From Syngnathus acus (lineage: Eukaryota; Chordata; Actinopteri; Syngnathiformes; Syngnathidae): 64,000 nucleotides of DNA. Below the pieces are notes generated by a model. That model had not been told where the DNA came from. It did no database searches and saw nothing but the letters and a program-made list of their open reading frames with translations. The position numbers were made by a program, and so were the translations under genes. Each line of letters starts with the position of its first letter. Position 1 is the first letter of the stretch. The stretch is taken from assembly GCF_901709675.1 (NCBI RefSeq), contig NC_051092.1:4904491-4968490 (forward strand). Reading direction: 5' to 3'. Positions 34,697-45,043 of the stretch are shown here, piece after piece.

Positions 34697-34849
34697 ATAA
34701 AATAAATTATATGAAGCCATTGTATCAACAGATTGAACATTTCATTGCCTGTTTCAAATACAACTGAATAGGAGTAAAAAAATAAAGTAAATCATATGAG
34801 GCCATTGTATCAACAGATTGAACATCTAATTGAGTTATTCTTTCACCTA
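34697..34849 (+). repeat. Two-copy tandem duplication, period 85 bp
   Basis: ATGAAGCCATTGTATCAACAG plus gattgaacat starts at 34711 and recurs as ATGAGGCCATTG... at 34796, each preceded by an A-rich AATAAA-type stretch. The copies have diverged only slightly over about 40 bases, suggesting a fairly recent duplication. Confidence 0.88.
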
Positions 34850-34862
34850 CCACTAGAGGGAG
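34850..34862 (+). promoter_or_regulatory. CTCF-like core motif (one mismatch)
   Basis: CCACTAGAGGGAG matches CCASYAGRKGGCR at 12 of 13 positions, on the plus strand. It lies about 0.9 kb from the perfect minus-strand motif at 33954, so the pair is divergent in orientation. Confidence 0.3.
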
Positions 34863-36970
34863 TACCGGTACTCCTACCACACTGCTCAAGCTTTTGTACT
34901 TAAGTGGAAAAATCCTGTCAGACAAGTTACCAAATAATCGTGACGATGACCAGACTCATCTTCCAGAAACTATTCAAGGTATCGCCGTCGCAGCTTCCCG
35001 ACATGCGCCAGCCGCACACCAGCGCACGTTGACCTTTATGAGACATGGAAGGTGTCAACTGTGAGCGTGCAGCATCGTGCTCAACATAATTCAACATCCT
35101 TCACCTCTGATGGCGCGGCAAGCGAAGGAGACGAGCGGCGACCTTCCCAGCGACCACCAATCACGCCACCCAATTTACATCACGACCTCTACCTGCACGT
35201 AATTAGCCCCGGTGACTTTCGCGAACGAGGCATGACTAATTAGCTTCGTGCGAGACATTAATGTGGAATAGAATCAAATGGACTTCAATTAAAGAGACGA
35301 ATCCAACGTTTTTGGCCGCGCATTGACGTGGCCCTCAGCAAAGTAGCCAACGTCTGCGGGATGGATTTCACTATAAACAAAGCTTGCAGAGCGGCCCGGC
35401 ATTCCAATGAGATCTCGCCTCCCGCTAACCCGCTGAGGATTTAACGAGGCGGCCACGAAAGCTCACCTGCGAGCACGTGTCGAGGGCAGATACGCGAGCT
35501 ACGAGTCACCGGAGACGCCGAATCAACACGTCGGGTCGGTATGGAGAAGGATTAAGCCGAGTGATTAGCGCTACGAAAGTTAGCCTCGGTCGCGGCGAGC
35601 CCGGCGTGGTCGGAGCGCATGAATAAATAAGTGAGATGAAAACCCACCGTCAGTGAGAGTAGAGAAGATGTGTGCGAGGGGAATGGTGGTTAAAAAAAAA
35701 AAACGACTCGTGATGAAAGCGCTGCTTTCCCGCCTTCCGTCATTTAGCTTGGTTCTATCCTGTGATGATATTTATATCCAAACGTATCAAGAGACCACAA
35801 AGCGGATTACGGGAAGTAATATCCTGGGAACTTTTGTTTACTCAACTGAAGATCGGGGAAGAGTCTCAACAGGAAAATTTGGGGACATAGCGGCAATGCG
35901 AAAATAGAAGTCACAAATATATATATTTTTTATTTCTTTTTTTAATTTTTTAAAATTTATTTAATGTATATATTTATATATTATACTTATAATTATTTTT
36001 GTTTTTTTAAGTTTTTAAATTTTCTTTATTTTTTTTCATTTTAATGTTGTCAAGAGCAACCAGTGGCAGGATTTTCTAATTTTTCAGCTTTGATCGCCCA
36101 TCAAAAAATTCTAATTCTGTTTTGCTTGAATCGTAAAAGGGACCGATGAATATTTCTGACCCCAAACCGTCAAATCCGTGCGGAGAATTAACAAGGCGAG
36201 CGTGTCAATTCCCAGATTTATACTTCATTTACTATTTTTAAACCCGAAAACGAGACGCCGGCCAGCATGGCAAACGTTTTAGTCACGCGCGCTCCCGTCA
36301 TGCAGACGTGCCGCCATCAATTAAAAACAACAAAAAAGCAGCAGCAGCAGCTTTTGAACAACTCCAGCAAAAGCGGGACAGCAGGTAAATCAGTGCCGTA
36401 AACTGTTTTTGCGGATCAAACGACGCAGAGGAGCCGCCGATGTCGAGGGAGCGCCGAGATCACACGGGCGCCGGATGAAACCGTTCTCGGTTTTGTTCTT
36501 CGTCTAAAAACAGCCGACGCTCTTGACATTATCGCTTTGCGACTCTCTAAACGCTTCCACTTTGAAGGTCAGTCGCACATCCGAGGTGGTTTGAAGGCAA
36601 CGTCACGGCGGCAACGAGCTAAAGCTACCCGACAGCCCGCCGAGCCGTATTTCGGAGCGGATCGTTTCCAAATGTCAGCGAGCGGCAAACGAGCCACGCC
36701 GATGTTCCTTCATTTGTCATTCGCATTTTAATAAGCGGCAACTACGCTTAATGTCGCATTTAATTAGATGGGACAAGCACGGAAACATCGTGTTAGTTCT
36801 ATGGAGGAAATTGCGCATTGCCTATTTAAAAGATAACATCGCACGGCCGCCGAGCAGCGGTTTCATGCAAGCGGGACGGAAAAAAAGATGGCTGCCGATT
36901 GACAAATGCGCCTCTGTGACCTCCAATTTTTCATAAATAAATAAATAGATAAATATATTTTTCTCTTTAT
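34863..36970. other. Unique sequence, GC-rich to AT-rich, no gene
   Basis: 35185-35300 carries CGTAATTAGCC, GACTAATTAGC and CATTAATG motifs and could be regulatory (inference). 35910-36050 is AT-rich. A (CAG)4-type run lies near 36338-36351. 36240-36740 is CpG-containing unique sequence with a plus-strand frame of 64 codons without homology. Confidence 0.5.
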
Positions 36971-37041
36971 ATATTTTTTCTTAATATATATTTTCTTATA
37001 TATGCATATATTTTTTCTTAATACATATTTTCTTATATATA
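36971..37041 (+). repeat. AT-rich tandem duplication, period 37 bp
   Basis: ATATTTTTTCTTAATA followed by TATTTTCTTATATAT starts at 36971 and again at 37008, with one substitution in the second copy's core. Confidence 0.85.
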
Positions 37042-40000
37042 TTTTGAACTTTTTTTTCTCCTTAAAATTAGAGGTTGGATTCTGATTTATTCCGTTTGTA
37101 GAGTCTGGATGTCTGGACTGACTACTGAGGGTAACTTCAATAATTGTGTTCAATTTTCTCTTCAAACAGAGCATGCATACTTAAATACAATTTCCATTGG
37201 TAAAATTATTTTTCTCAAAATGTAGATCTACTAGCATTGATTCTGCAATCAACATTTTGCACGTATCTAAGCATGCTGTGCTCGAGTGATACGGCTTTCA
37301 GAGAAATTCCCAGATGATTTTGTCAGGAGCAAGCGTTCCAGGACGTTACAGTGTGTCAAACACACACATGGGGGGGGGGGTCTCGGAGAAAGGTCTCTAC
37401 TAAATATGTATTAGTTCGGATTGATCTCCAACTGCGAAGAGGATGAGGAGGAGGGCTGGTGTCAAATATTTAAAAGTGATGTCAAGCCACCAAGCATGCA
37501 AGGCCACGTGGTACAAAGATACATCAACACCGTGAAACATTGTGAATCTTGATTCCGCCCTCCCCCCCTTCTCTTATAGACAATTATTTTACAGTCCGCC
37601 AGAACGTAACTTATGTTATGCAAAATAATTGCTACTCAAGCCGCACTTAAATTGAAATTAAATAGGCCTGTGTGTAGTAATATTATATTATGTATTATAG
37701 TTACAATGGCAATGAGAATAGTAAAGAATAAACTGCAATTAACACAGTTTGTTCCGACTTGCACAATACGGCAAATAAGAAAACACTAAGAAAATGTCAA
37801 GCAGCAATTCGATGTGACTCACAGCGGTTCCACGAAAATGTGTACAAATATTAATTCGTGCGTGTTTTCGGAATAAGAGCAGCGAGCGCATGACAAGCGA
37901 ATGCAAACGAGGTCCGTGCAATCAGAGCAGAAAGCGATGAGGGAGCCGGAAAACAAAAAAAAACTAAACAAAAATCAGTTCTTTTTTTAATGTGGATCTT
38001 ATTAGCGCATGCAAATGATGGCACGGCACTTCATCTCTTATCTGTGTTAAAGACAGGGCAAATTTATATCGTATCACAGCCACTTGGAATATTCATGATT
38101 CAGTTTGTGACTTTAAAATGGAAAAAGTTTAATTGAACATGAGTCACTGGGTGGTAAATGTGTTTACAGCGTGGGCCTCTTGATAGTTATGAAATGGAGT
38201 AAGACTGTTCAAATAGGGAAAGGCGTTCCTCTGGGCGCTGTTCTCAGCCCCTCTCATTAACAGATGTAATCGATTGTTGTGGATGGATAGAAATGGATGG
38301 ATGGATCTAGATGAATAGCCAGACAGACAGACAGACAGAGAGACAGACGAGAGAAACGTGTGCTGAGCATAAATGCGCGAGTACCCCCCGTTCGGACATC
38401 ATTAAGTGTGATTCGCCGTGACAAAATTGCCAAGTTCATTTCATGCATCGCGCTCAATCATGAAGGTAACCACCGATATTTATTATTGAGAAAAAATTGC
38501 GCAGAAAATGAGTTGTTTGCTCGTCATTTTGGCAGTGGGCAGCATTAGTGTAATTGGAGGGAAAGGGGGAAGGAGGGAGGGAGGGTGGGGTGTCTATTCA
38601 TGGTGCCCCTTGCTGAGTCACCCTTGGACGGATGCTTCCCTCACCCGACAGCAAATCCACAGACAACTTCTGTCTATGTTGGAATTTATTTTGCCTAAAT
38701 GGTTATAACATCAGACTCAACCATCAATACTGTTTGTTAGCCCCTCAAGAGTGATTTGCATTGTGTGTTAGCATTAAGCTAGTGAGGGCAAAGTCCTGTG
38801 GTTGTTTTAAATGCACACCATGCAATCTTCTCAGTTGTATGTGTTCATTCCCATGACGGCGCAAACCACCTTTTCTACCTGGGAAAATACCCAAAGAAAG
38901 AAAACGAATGGAGAATCCCAGAAAAGCAATTGTGAAGAGGATCAACATGAGTGGGAAGAGGTCCCATCCAAGGTGGAGCTGATTTGATTTGATCTTTTAT
39001 TATTTTTCCCCATCCTGTGGAGCGATCACGTTTTCTCTCGTGGAAATGGGGCAATGTGATAAATATTGATGCTCCTCGCCGTCGGAGTGCATCCATGTGT
39101 TGAATGGAGGCCAGAATATCACGTTGCCCCTTTTCGGACGCGAGTAAGCCGACTCCCGAGCTTTAAAAGCACTTTGCCAGACGTGTTAGTGCCCCCTAAG
39201 CCCCTCCCTCCGTCTCCTCACCCTCTCGTCCTCCTTTCTGCGGACCTCCCGTCAATCTTCCCTTGCCCTCTCACTTCCCGACTAATCTCTTTCCTTCCTC
39301 TTTCCACTTTCATTAAGCCACGGCCGGATCCAGACACTTTCCTCCCGGCCACTCCCCTCCCCTCCCTGTAGATCCCACAGAAGATGAACGGAGAATTGAT
39401 AACGACATAGCAGATATGAAGAAGAAGAAGAAAAAAAAGACAGAAATAGAAGCATCCGCTCTGAGTGAGGCTGACTGACAAAATGAAGGATAACGAGGAA
39501 AGCCAGACGGAGGGGACGATGAAAGGAAGTTAAAAAGCCAATAATCAAATTTGGTGTGATGGCTACGCCATTGAAACAATATTCATGTCGCCTTCCCTGC
39601 ACCCCCAACACAACACTAATGGAACATAAATATTAAATAAATAAAAATTAATAAATAAATACAAGTCCTACAATGGTGCAAAGTTGTCCCCAAATAACTG
39701 GCGGTAACAAAATCTCCAAAATGGGACCATTTACTATCGGATTACGCTCGTCATCGCTTTCCGACAAGTCAATCAGGTGCCGAGGAAGAAGAGTGAAGCG
39801 GAAATGTCATCCTTACCGGAGAATATCCAGGAATCACCTCCGCTTCATTCCGTGCCGAGCTTGCTCGTTAAATATCCAACGCGCTCGAGACTCCGTTTGA
39901 GATGGAGGGAAAGGAAGAGACGAGGAGGGGAGGGCGGTTGTTTATGTTTTTGCTACGAAGGAGGATGTGCTATCCGAACGGGGAATGCGTCCCGTCAGCC

Positions 40001-40291
40001 ACACGTGCGCTTTTCACTGCGACGGGGATCGCGCTCGCATTCTCGGGATGAGTGAGGGAAGGAAGCGGGGAGGGGGAAAGGAGGGAGGGGGGGATGGAGG
40101 GGGGAGCCGCAGTGTGTGATGAGATTGGGAGATGCACCGGGAGGTGGGGTGGCGCCCCTCTTCATTTCTGCCGCTGTTTACGCTGCAGTCTGATCACTCT
40201 GAACGGGAGAGCTTGGGTTGCTTTGTTTGTTTTACACCAAGACGGAGGACGCATTGGAGAAAAGAAATGAGCCGATTTGAAGGCCCATTTG
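37042..40291. other. Unique sequence with simple tracts, no gene
   Basis: A run of 10 G lies near 37371-37380. 38281-38352 contains GGAT and AGAC tetranucleotide units. 39417-39441 is (GAA)n-like. 40067-40094 is an uninterrupted G/A tract with quadruplex potential. 39160-39360 is C/T-rich. Open frames through these tracts on either strand are low-complexity artefacts. Confidence 0.55.
38222..38251 (+). mobile_element. Possible LINE reverse transcriptase motif
   Basis: Encodes GVPLGAVLSP in a frame that reads KTVQIGK just before it, similar to the RT block GVPQG-VLSPLLF. The frame ends after two further codons. With only ten residues the match could be chance, but a second RT-like motif on the same strand follows at 41279. 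Confidence 0.3.
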
Positions 40292-40347
40292 AAAATAAAT
40301 AAATAAATAAATAAATGAATGAATGAATAAATAAATAAATAAATATA
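40292..40347. repeat. (AAAT)n / (AATG)n microsatellite
   Basis: About 55 bases of AAAT units with three AATG units in the middle. Confidence 0.93.
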
Positions 40348-41000
40348 CTTCGGGCGTCAAAAGCTCAAGCATTCGCATAGTAAACAAACCCTTGACCAAT
40401 CAAAGCTTCAATGATCCTTTTCGACTTCTTTTCTACCGCAGTAGTTTGAATGTGGCACATGTCCATTAAAAATATATATTTTTAAAAATAGATTAAAAAA
40501 AATAGATAAAAGAAATGCTACGGTAAATTGCTTCTGAAGGAGACGGAATAAAGCGACCAACCCGTCAGTCATCTTTGACTTCCGAGGCCAGGTGCGATGA
40601 AGGTGATCTATTCCGCCGCGGGAATTTGCTCTCAACAACATCGTGGCAAAGTCTCGCTGCCAACACGCGCTTGGAAAGCGCACAGCGGGCATCCCTCGGC
40701 TGACGTGACTCATCGGCGTATAATCCCACACTCGATGATTCACGCTCAAATTCAGACAACAGAGTTGGAGCGCACGGGTAGCATCTGGGGGCGGGACGGG
40801 GGGGGGGACTCTGATTTGCACGGGCACGACTCCACAGGAGGGCCGGGCGACCTGCGGCGTCGGCACGTAAATCGCACGTATAGCGAGTGAAAAGTCAACC
40901 CACGCTGTGTGTACCTCTGCATCATTTCCACTGCCATATACTCAGAATAGAAATTAACCGGAAATTTTACCGCACCCTATAAATTCGTTGTTTGGTGCCA
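40348..41000. other. Unique sequence, GC-rich block without recognisable gene
   Basis: 40590-40870 is GC-rich and open on both strands, which follows from the scarcity of stop codons in such DNA. The longest minus-strand frame starts at GTG, not ATG. No homology or splice pair. Confidence 0.5.
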
Positions 41001-41050
41001 AAGTGCCCTCGAGCAAGACGCTTAACCTCAACTGCTGTGGGCTACATCAC
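41001..41050 (+). mobile_element. SINE-like relic, second copy
   Basis: GTGCCCTCGAGCAAGACGC and ttaacctcaactgctgtgggct parallel the SINE body at 23733 (CTAGCAAGGTACTTAACCTC-ACTGC). The match runs for about 40 bases and then stops. Confidence 0.45.
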
Positions 41051-41278
41051 CAAGACGCAAACTCTATTTTACTTGAGAGCATTTTCTGGAGGGATTTCCC
41101 CTTGGGCAGAGAAAAAGTGCCCAAAAGCAGAGATGGAAAGACTTTATGACCTCAGCCAAGCAAGTTATGTTGACTTCATAGCTGAGTCAGCAGAACGACG
41201 TAAAAACAGCTGAACTATGTCTTCGTAGGCAAAGGAAAATTTAGAGCAATTTCAAATGTTATTTTCTTCTATGGATAC
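41051..41278. other. Unique spacer
   Basis: No gene, repeat or RNA feature recognised. It separates a SINE-like relic from an RT-like motif. Confidence 0.5.
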
Positions 41279-41350
41279 GGCATGAATATTAATGACACAA
41301 TGAAGGTGTATGCAGGAGATGACACACAGTTATTTTATCATGGAGAATAA
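41279..41350 (+). mobile_element. Possible LINE reverse transcriptase catalytic-block relic
   Basis: One frame reads GMNINDTMKVYAGDDTQLFY followed by HGE and a stop. This resembles the RT block in which YADDT is followed by a short hydrophobic strand; here the motif is YAGDDT, with an inserted Gly. The flanks show no further similarity. Weak but plausible decayed LINE on the plus strand. Confidence 0.4.
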
Positions 41351-42392
41351 TTCATCTTAAAAGTCTTTTTCGCCACAGACTCCTTTCATGATTATAATCC
41401 AATATGAGAATGTTAATAAAATAAAAAACATGAATAAATTGACTAAAAATGTTGTGGCAGTATGGGTTAACCGTTGTCTCCATTGGAACTCTGTTGCTAA
41501 CCAAAACAGCATCACCGGTGAATAATCGGGCGCCTTTTTATGTTGTAGGGAGCGACCTCATTTCTCTGCTTTCCTTCATTTATGCTCTAATACTGTTTTA
41601 TAAAATTCAAAAGTGCGCTCTACAGCCAGGTAAATAAACAACCCCGACTGCTATTTGCGGAGATACGGGAGAAGCTGAACGCATGCACAGACACGAGCGT
41701 AATACTCCTCGGACCTTTTCTGAATGTCGGCCGGGGTCTATTTTGTGAACTTAGTGTTTACCGAAGCTCCCACGCTTTGCTCATAAATTGACGGTTAGCT
41801 GTTGTTTAGAGCCGCATCCAGTCCGACAGATGCAGCCGTAAATATCGTTTTCCCGCAGAGCCGAGGCTGTTCCACGTGGACGTAAATATCTGATCGGCAA
41901 AAAAACAACAACTCTGAGATTGCAGACAATTATACAAAGCCATAAATGATCAAAAAACACCTCCAGTAAGCCTCGTACATTCCCTTCCATTAGCACAGCA
42001 GGCTGCCCAATTGCGTGCGCCATAGCCCGGTTGCATTATTCTGCGTGTGACAGCCCTGCCGCCTGAACGTGACCCTGACAAGTGTTAAGACGCGACATTC
42101 CCCCACGGATGGCACAGCTAGCAAAGAACATTATGCGTGTGTGCCAGGACGACGACGGCTGGCTCACAAATTGCCTCTGAACAAGTCGTTCGGAAAGGTC
42201 TTCAGGGACATATTGGGACCGTTAACCCTTTTGACACGTACACATATGGCGCAGGTCCAATTTAATTGTACTTTACATTAAAAGAAATAATAATTGAAAA
42301 TAATCTGGAATTTTAAAACAAAAATAATCCTTGATTGGTTTATGATTACATCATTTTCTTTGGGCCAACCCTTCACAATAAAAGAAAAATCA
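41351..42392. other. Unique sequence, no gene recognised
   Basis: Mixed composition without terminal repeats. Several open frames shorter than 85 codons occur on both strands and match nothing known. Confidence 0.55.
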
Positions 42393-42563
42393 CCAATAAG
42401 TTTCAAGTTTCTTTTTTCTTTCTAGTAAAGCGCAAACTCTCTTACCTTGCCGACAGGTTCGGCTGTCACTCCCGCCTTCATCGCAGCTGTCACCGCTGAA
42501 AATGTCAGCGAGGTAAGACATTTCTCTCTTCACTGGGGGAAAAAAGAAAAGACACCCAAAACT
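42393..42563. repeat. Imperfect palindrome with exon-like segments on both strands
   Basis: The sequence is symmetrical about 42479. Pairing base 42426 with 42532, and so on inward without gaps, gives about 35 complementary pairs of 53; pyrimidine/purine arms extend it outward. On the plus strand an acceptor (tttcttttttctttctag) precedes 42426-42512 and GAG/GTAAGA follows. On the minus strand tcttttttcccccag precedes 42532-42446 and AAG/GTAAGA follows. Both segments are exactly 87 nt. The minus segment is open in one frame (KREMSYLADIFSGDS...). The plus segment encodes KRKLSYLADRF in the corresponding frame but then stops, while another frame stays open. No terminal duplication or known family is evident. 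It may be a foldback repeat or an inverted exon duplication. Confidence 0.65.
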
Positions 42564-42792
42564 TATCTTAAAAGCAGACAAGATGAAGGCATAGCACTGG
42601 AAAAAAAGATCTAACAACAACAGAGTAATGACTACAAGTGCTGCATTCACACAGGAACAGCTTTCGCAATCATTTATTTAAGGAATTGATCAAAATCCAA
42701 CATCCTCGATAGAGCCAATACAGGGTAATTGTTGAAATGTTGGACCTTCCTCGCTTTCCTTGGCCTTGTTACAAATCAATGACGAAGCGCCA
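42564..42792. other. Unique spacer
   Basis: AT-rich sequence without recognisable gene or repeat. Confidence 0.5.
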
Positions 42793-42829
42793 TTTAGCTA
42801 ACGTTGCGTTGTTTAGCTAACGTTGCGTC
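42793..42829 (+). repeat. Short direct repeat, period 19 bp
   Basis: TTTAGCTAACGTTGCGT occurs at 42793 and 42812, perfectly repeated over 17 bases. Confidence 0.85.
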
Positions 42830-43038
42830 CACCCGGCTTCTTTCTCCAGCAAATGTTGCTTTGTCCAATGTCTTTGTATTGTTTCCTCCACGAGGCACAA
42901 CAACAAGCATTCAATCACATCGTGTGCACTCCAGCGGGAACATCGTGTTCTATTCGTTTTCTAGCGACGTGTCACAAGCACATGTGGACAATGTTAGCTT
43001 GCCTGGGCAAGAAGAAGAAGAATGGACTTTAATCATTT
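42830..43038. other. Unique spacer
   Basis: Two overlapping plus-strand open frames end in GAAGAAGAAGAA-derived residues. No gene recognised. Confidence 0.5.
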
Positions 43039-43103
43039 AAAGCTCAAGCTAGCAAAATGTAGCGATAACAAATGTGAAAAAGCTCAAGCTAGCAAAATGT
43101 AGC
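43039..43103 (+). repeat. Two-copy tandem duplication, period 40 bp
   Basis: AAGCTCAAGCTAGCAAAATG plus TAGCG occurs at 43039 and 43079 without mismatch over 25 bases, indicating a recent event. Confidence 0.9.
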
Positions 43104-44062
43104 GTCCCCACCTTGGCCCTATTTTTTGCTTTGAAGACGCAAGATAAACGTTGACCAAGTGTCAAAGATTTGTCAGCGGCTGACTGAAAGAACGAAACCC
43201 GACAACAGAGAGAACCAAAGTTCTGAGCATGTCGCTAATGATGGCCGTTCTTCTGTGTTGATGATGAAAGAGCGGCCCAAAAACTCGGCAGCTGCTTTTT
43301 GTTTACGAGGAGAAGACGCTGTGTCATGTTGCTTAGACGGCGAGATGCGCACCTAGTAAAAAAAAAAAAAACGACAAGCTGACAAGCTGACAAGGCACCT
43401 TTTCCAGGATTAGCTTCAAAATGAAAGCGGTGGTCCGGCGCTGGTATAAAAAGATTTTTTAAAAAGAGGAGATCCCGCTCGCAGCTCGCCCTCATTACGG
43501 CTGTCGAGCAAACGGCATAAATAAAGTGAGGCAGGCGCGACGGCGACTCGCCTCCCTCGACCGGTTCCCGTGAGTTTGACCTCTTCGCCTGGCGTTTTAA
43601 TCATCGGCAATATGTGAGCCATACATATTTATAAAGGCCTCATTATGCCATCAGTCAAGCTAATCATTATGGGGCCCATTAGAGACCTTTTTGGGCGCAG
43701 CGCTGACTTTCAATGACAAAGAATAAAGCAAGCAGCTCGGCTGACTTTAAACAACGGTGTTGTTGAAGAGCAATAAAGCATCGCCGGGCTTTATTACCCC
43801 CACAGAGGACATTAAAGATTCTTTTCTGCCGCGCGTCGTCAGTTTTATACTGCCGGCGAAAGTCGAAACGTAACTACTTCGTCAGGGCGCCATCTTGTGG
43901 TGAACAGAAAACTAAGAACAGGCGGATATTTGTTCACTCTACCTGCTAAAGTCTACTAAAGCATCATGAAACGGTTTTGCTAACGTTCCTAGTCATTTTG
44001 CTAACACATGCTCGTGTTGTTTACGCAACGTTGTGTTACATAAATGCAGAAAAACAAATGTA
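43104..44062. other. Unique sequence, possible conserved block
   Basis: 43600-43770 is non-repetitive with ATTATGCCATCAGTCAAGC and TAATCATTATGGGGCCCATT motifs, and is a candidate conserved non-coding block (inference). A CTCF-like site lies at 43888. An A run is near 43358-43371. No gene recognised. Confidence 0.5.
43888..43900 (-). promoter_or_regulatory. CTCF-like core motif (one mismatch)
   Basis: On the minus strand CCACAAGATGGCG matches CCASYAGRKGGCR at 12 of 13 positions and is a common form of the vertebrate site. Same orientation as the motif at 33954. Confidence 0.35.
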
Positions 44063-44112
44063 GAATAAATAAATACATAGTGACTAATAAATAAATAAAT
44101 AATAAATAAAAA
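44063..44112. repeat. (AAAT)n microsatellite, interrupted
   Basis: Two AAAT runs separated by ACATAGTGACT. Confidence 0.88.
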
Positions 44113-45004
44113 GCAGGTTGCCACTAACTTCATCCCGAGCTCTTCATTTGTAAAATTCACTTTTGCAGCAGCTTCCGAAATGTACTCGCCGCATTTAAAA
44201 GTCACTACCCATAATTGCGGTTGGCTTCGCTTTAATCCAGATATATGAGGATTACCTTTGTCAAAAACAATAATGTAGTTGAGTTTTAATGCAAATCCGC
44301 TCTTGGTCTTTATTTGCACTTAAAAAAAAAAAAAGGACGGGAGGAAAAGAGAGATCGTACGAAAAACATTACAGAACAGATGCGGCAAAGAATGAGCAGC
44401 AAGTGTTTGGAGCGTCGCGGATTTCATGTTTCATTAATCCCGCCGTCCATTTTTCATAGCGCTCGTCCTCGTTAAGGTTGAGAGTGTTTTATTTCATTTA
44501 CATAAAAAACAAGGTTGTTAGGGGAAACGCTCTTGAGGGTCAGAATCCCTTAAAACATTTTGGGGAATCACAGCTCGAGTGTCCATCAAGCGTGCTTAGC
44601 GGCGGCCGAGAAAAATTCCAAGAAACAAAAAGCACAACAAAAAAATAATGTGTTTTACATGATTTGAAATTTAAAGTGATGGAGTTACATAATGTGTTTT
44701 TTTGCATTCATTTTGAGCAACTTCTCTCTTCTCAACCGCGGCCGTTTTGTGTAAATCGCTTTTTTTGCCGTGTCTGTACAGAAACTGTCAACATATTGAA
44801 TTGAATATCCTTCTTTTATATGCATTTCTAAAAGGACATACATTTCCTGATGAATTAAGCTTTTGTGTAGCTTTGTGGTCCAGCTGACAATAATTTGATT
44901 GTGTCCCAATGCCGAGTGAGGGTTTCAACAACATTATTATTATTGACATTTTGTTTTGTTGCTTTTGTTGGCCAATGTGTTTGAGCGAAAGTGTACACGT
45001 GTAT
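44113..45004. other. Unique sequence, no gene recognised
   Basis: A run of 12 A lies near 44322-44333. 44380-44480 is non-repetitive with CATTAATCCCG. No coding region recognised. Confidence 0.5.
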
Positions 45005-45043
45005 GTGTGTGTGTGTGGGGGGGGGGGGGGGGGGGGGGGGGGG
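45005..45043. repeat. (GT)n followed by 27 consecutive G
   Basis: A short GT tract (45005-45016) runs into an uninterrupted run of 27 G (45017-45043). Homopolymers of this length are rare in real genomes and are prone to sequencing and assembly error, so the true length is uncertain. The Pro-rich frames on the minus strand are artefacts. Confidence 0.9.

Noticed and set aside
40408-40866. 152-codon minus-strand frame in a GC-rich block
   Set aside because: Starts at GTG, the opposite strand is also open, and nothing matches a known protein. Openness follows from base composition.
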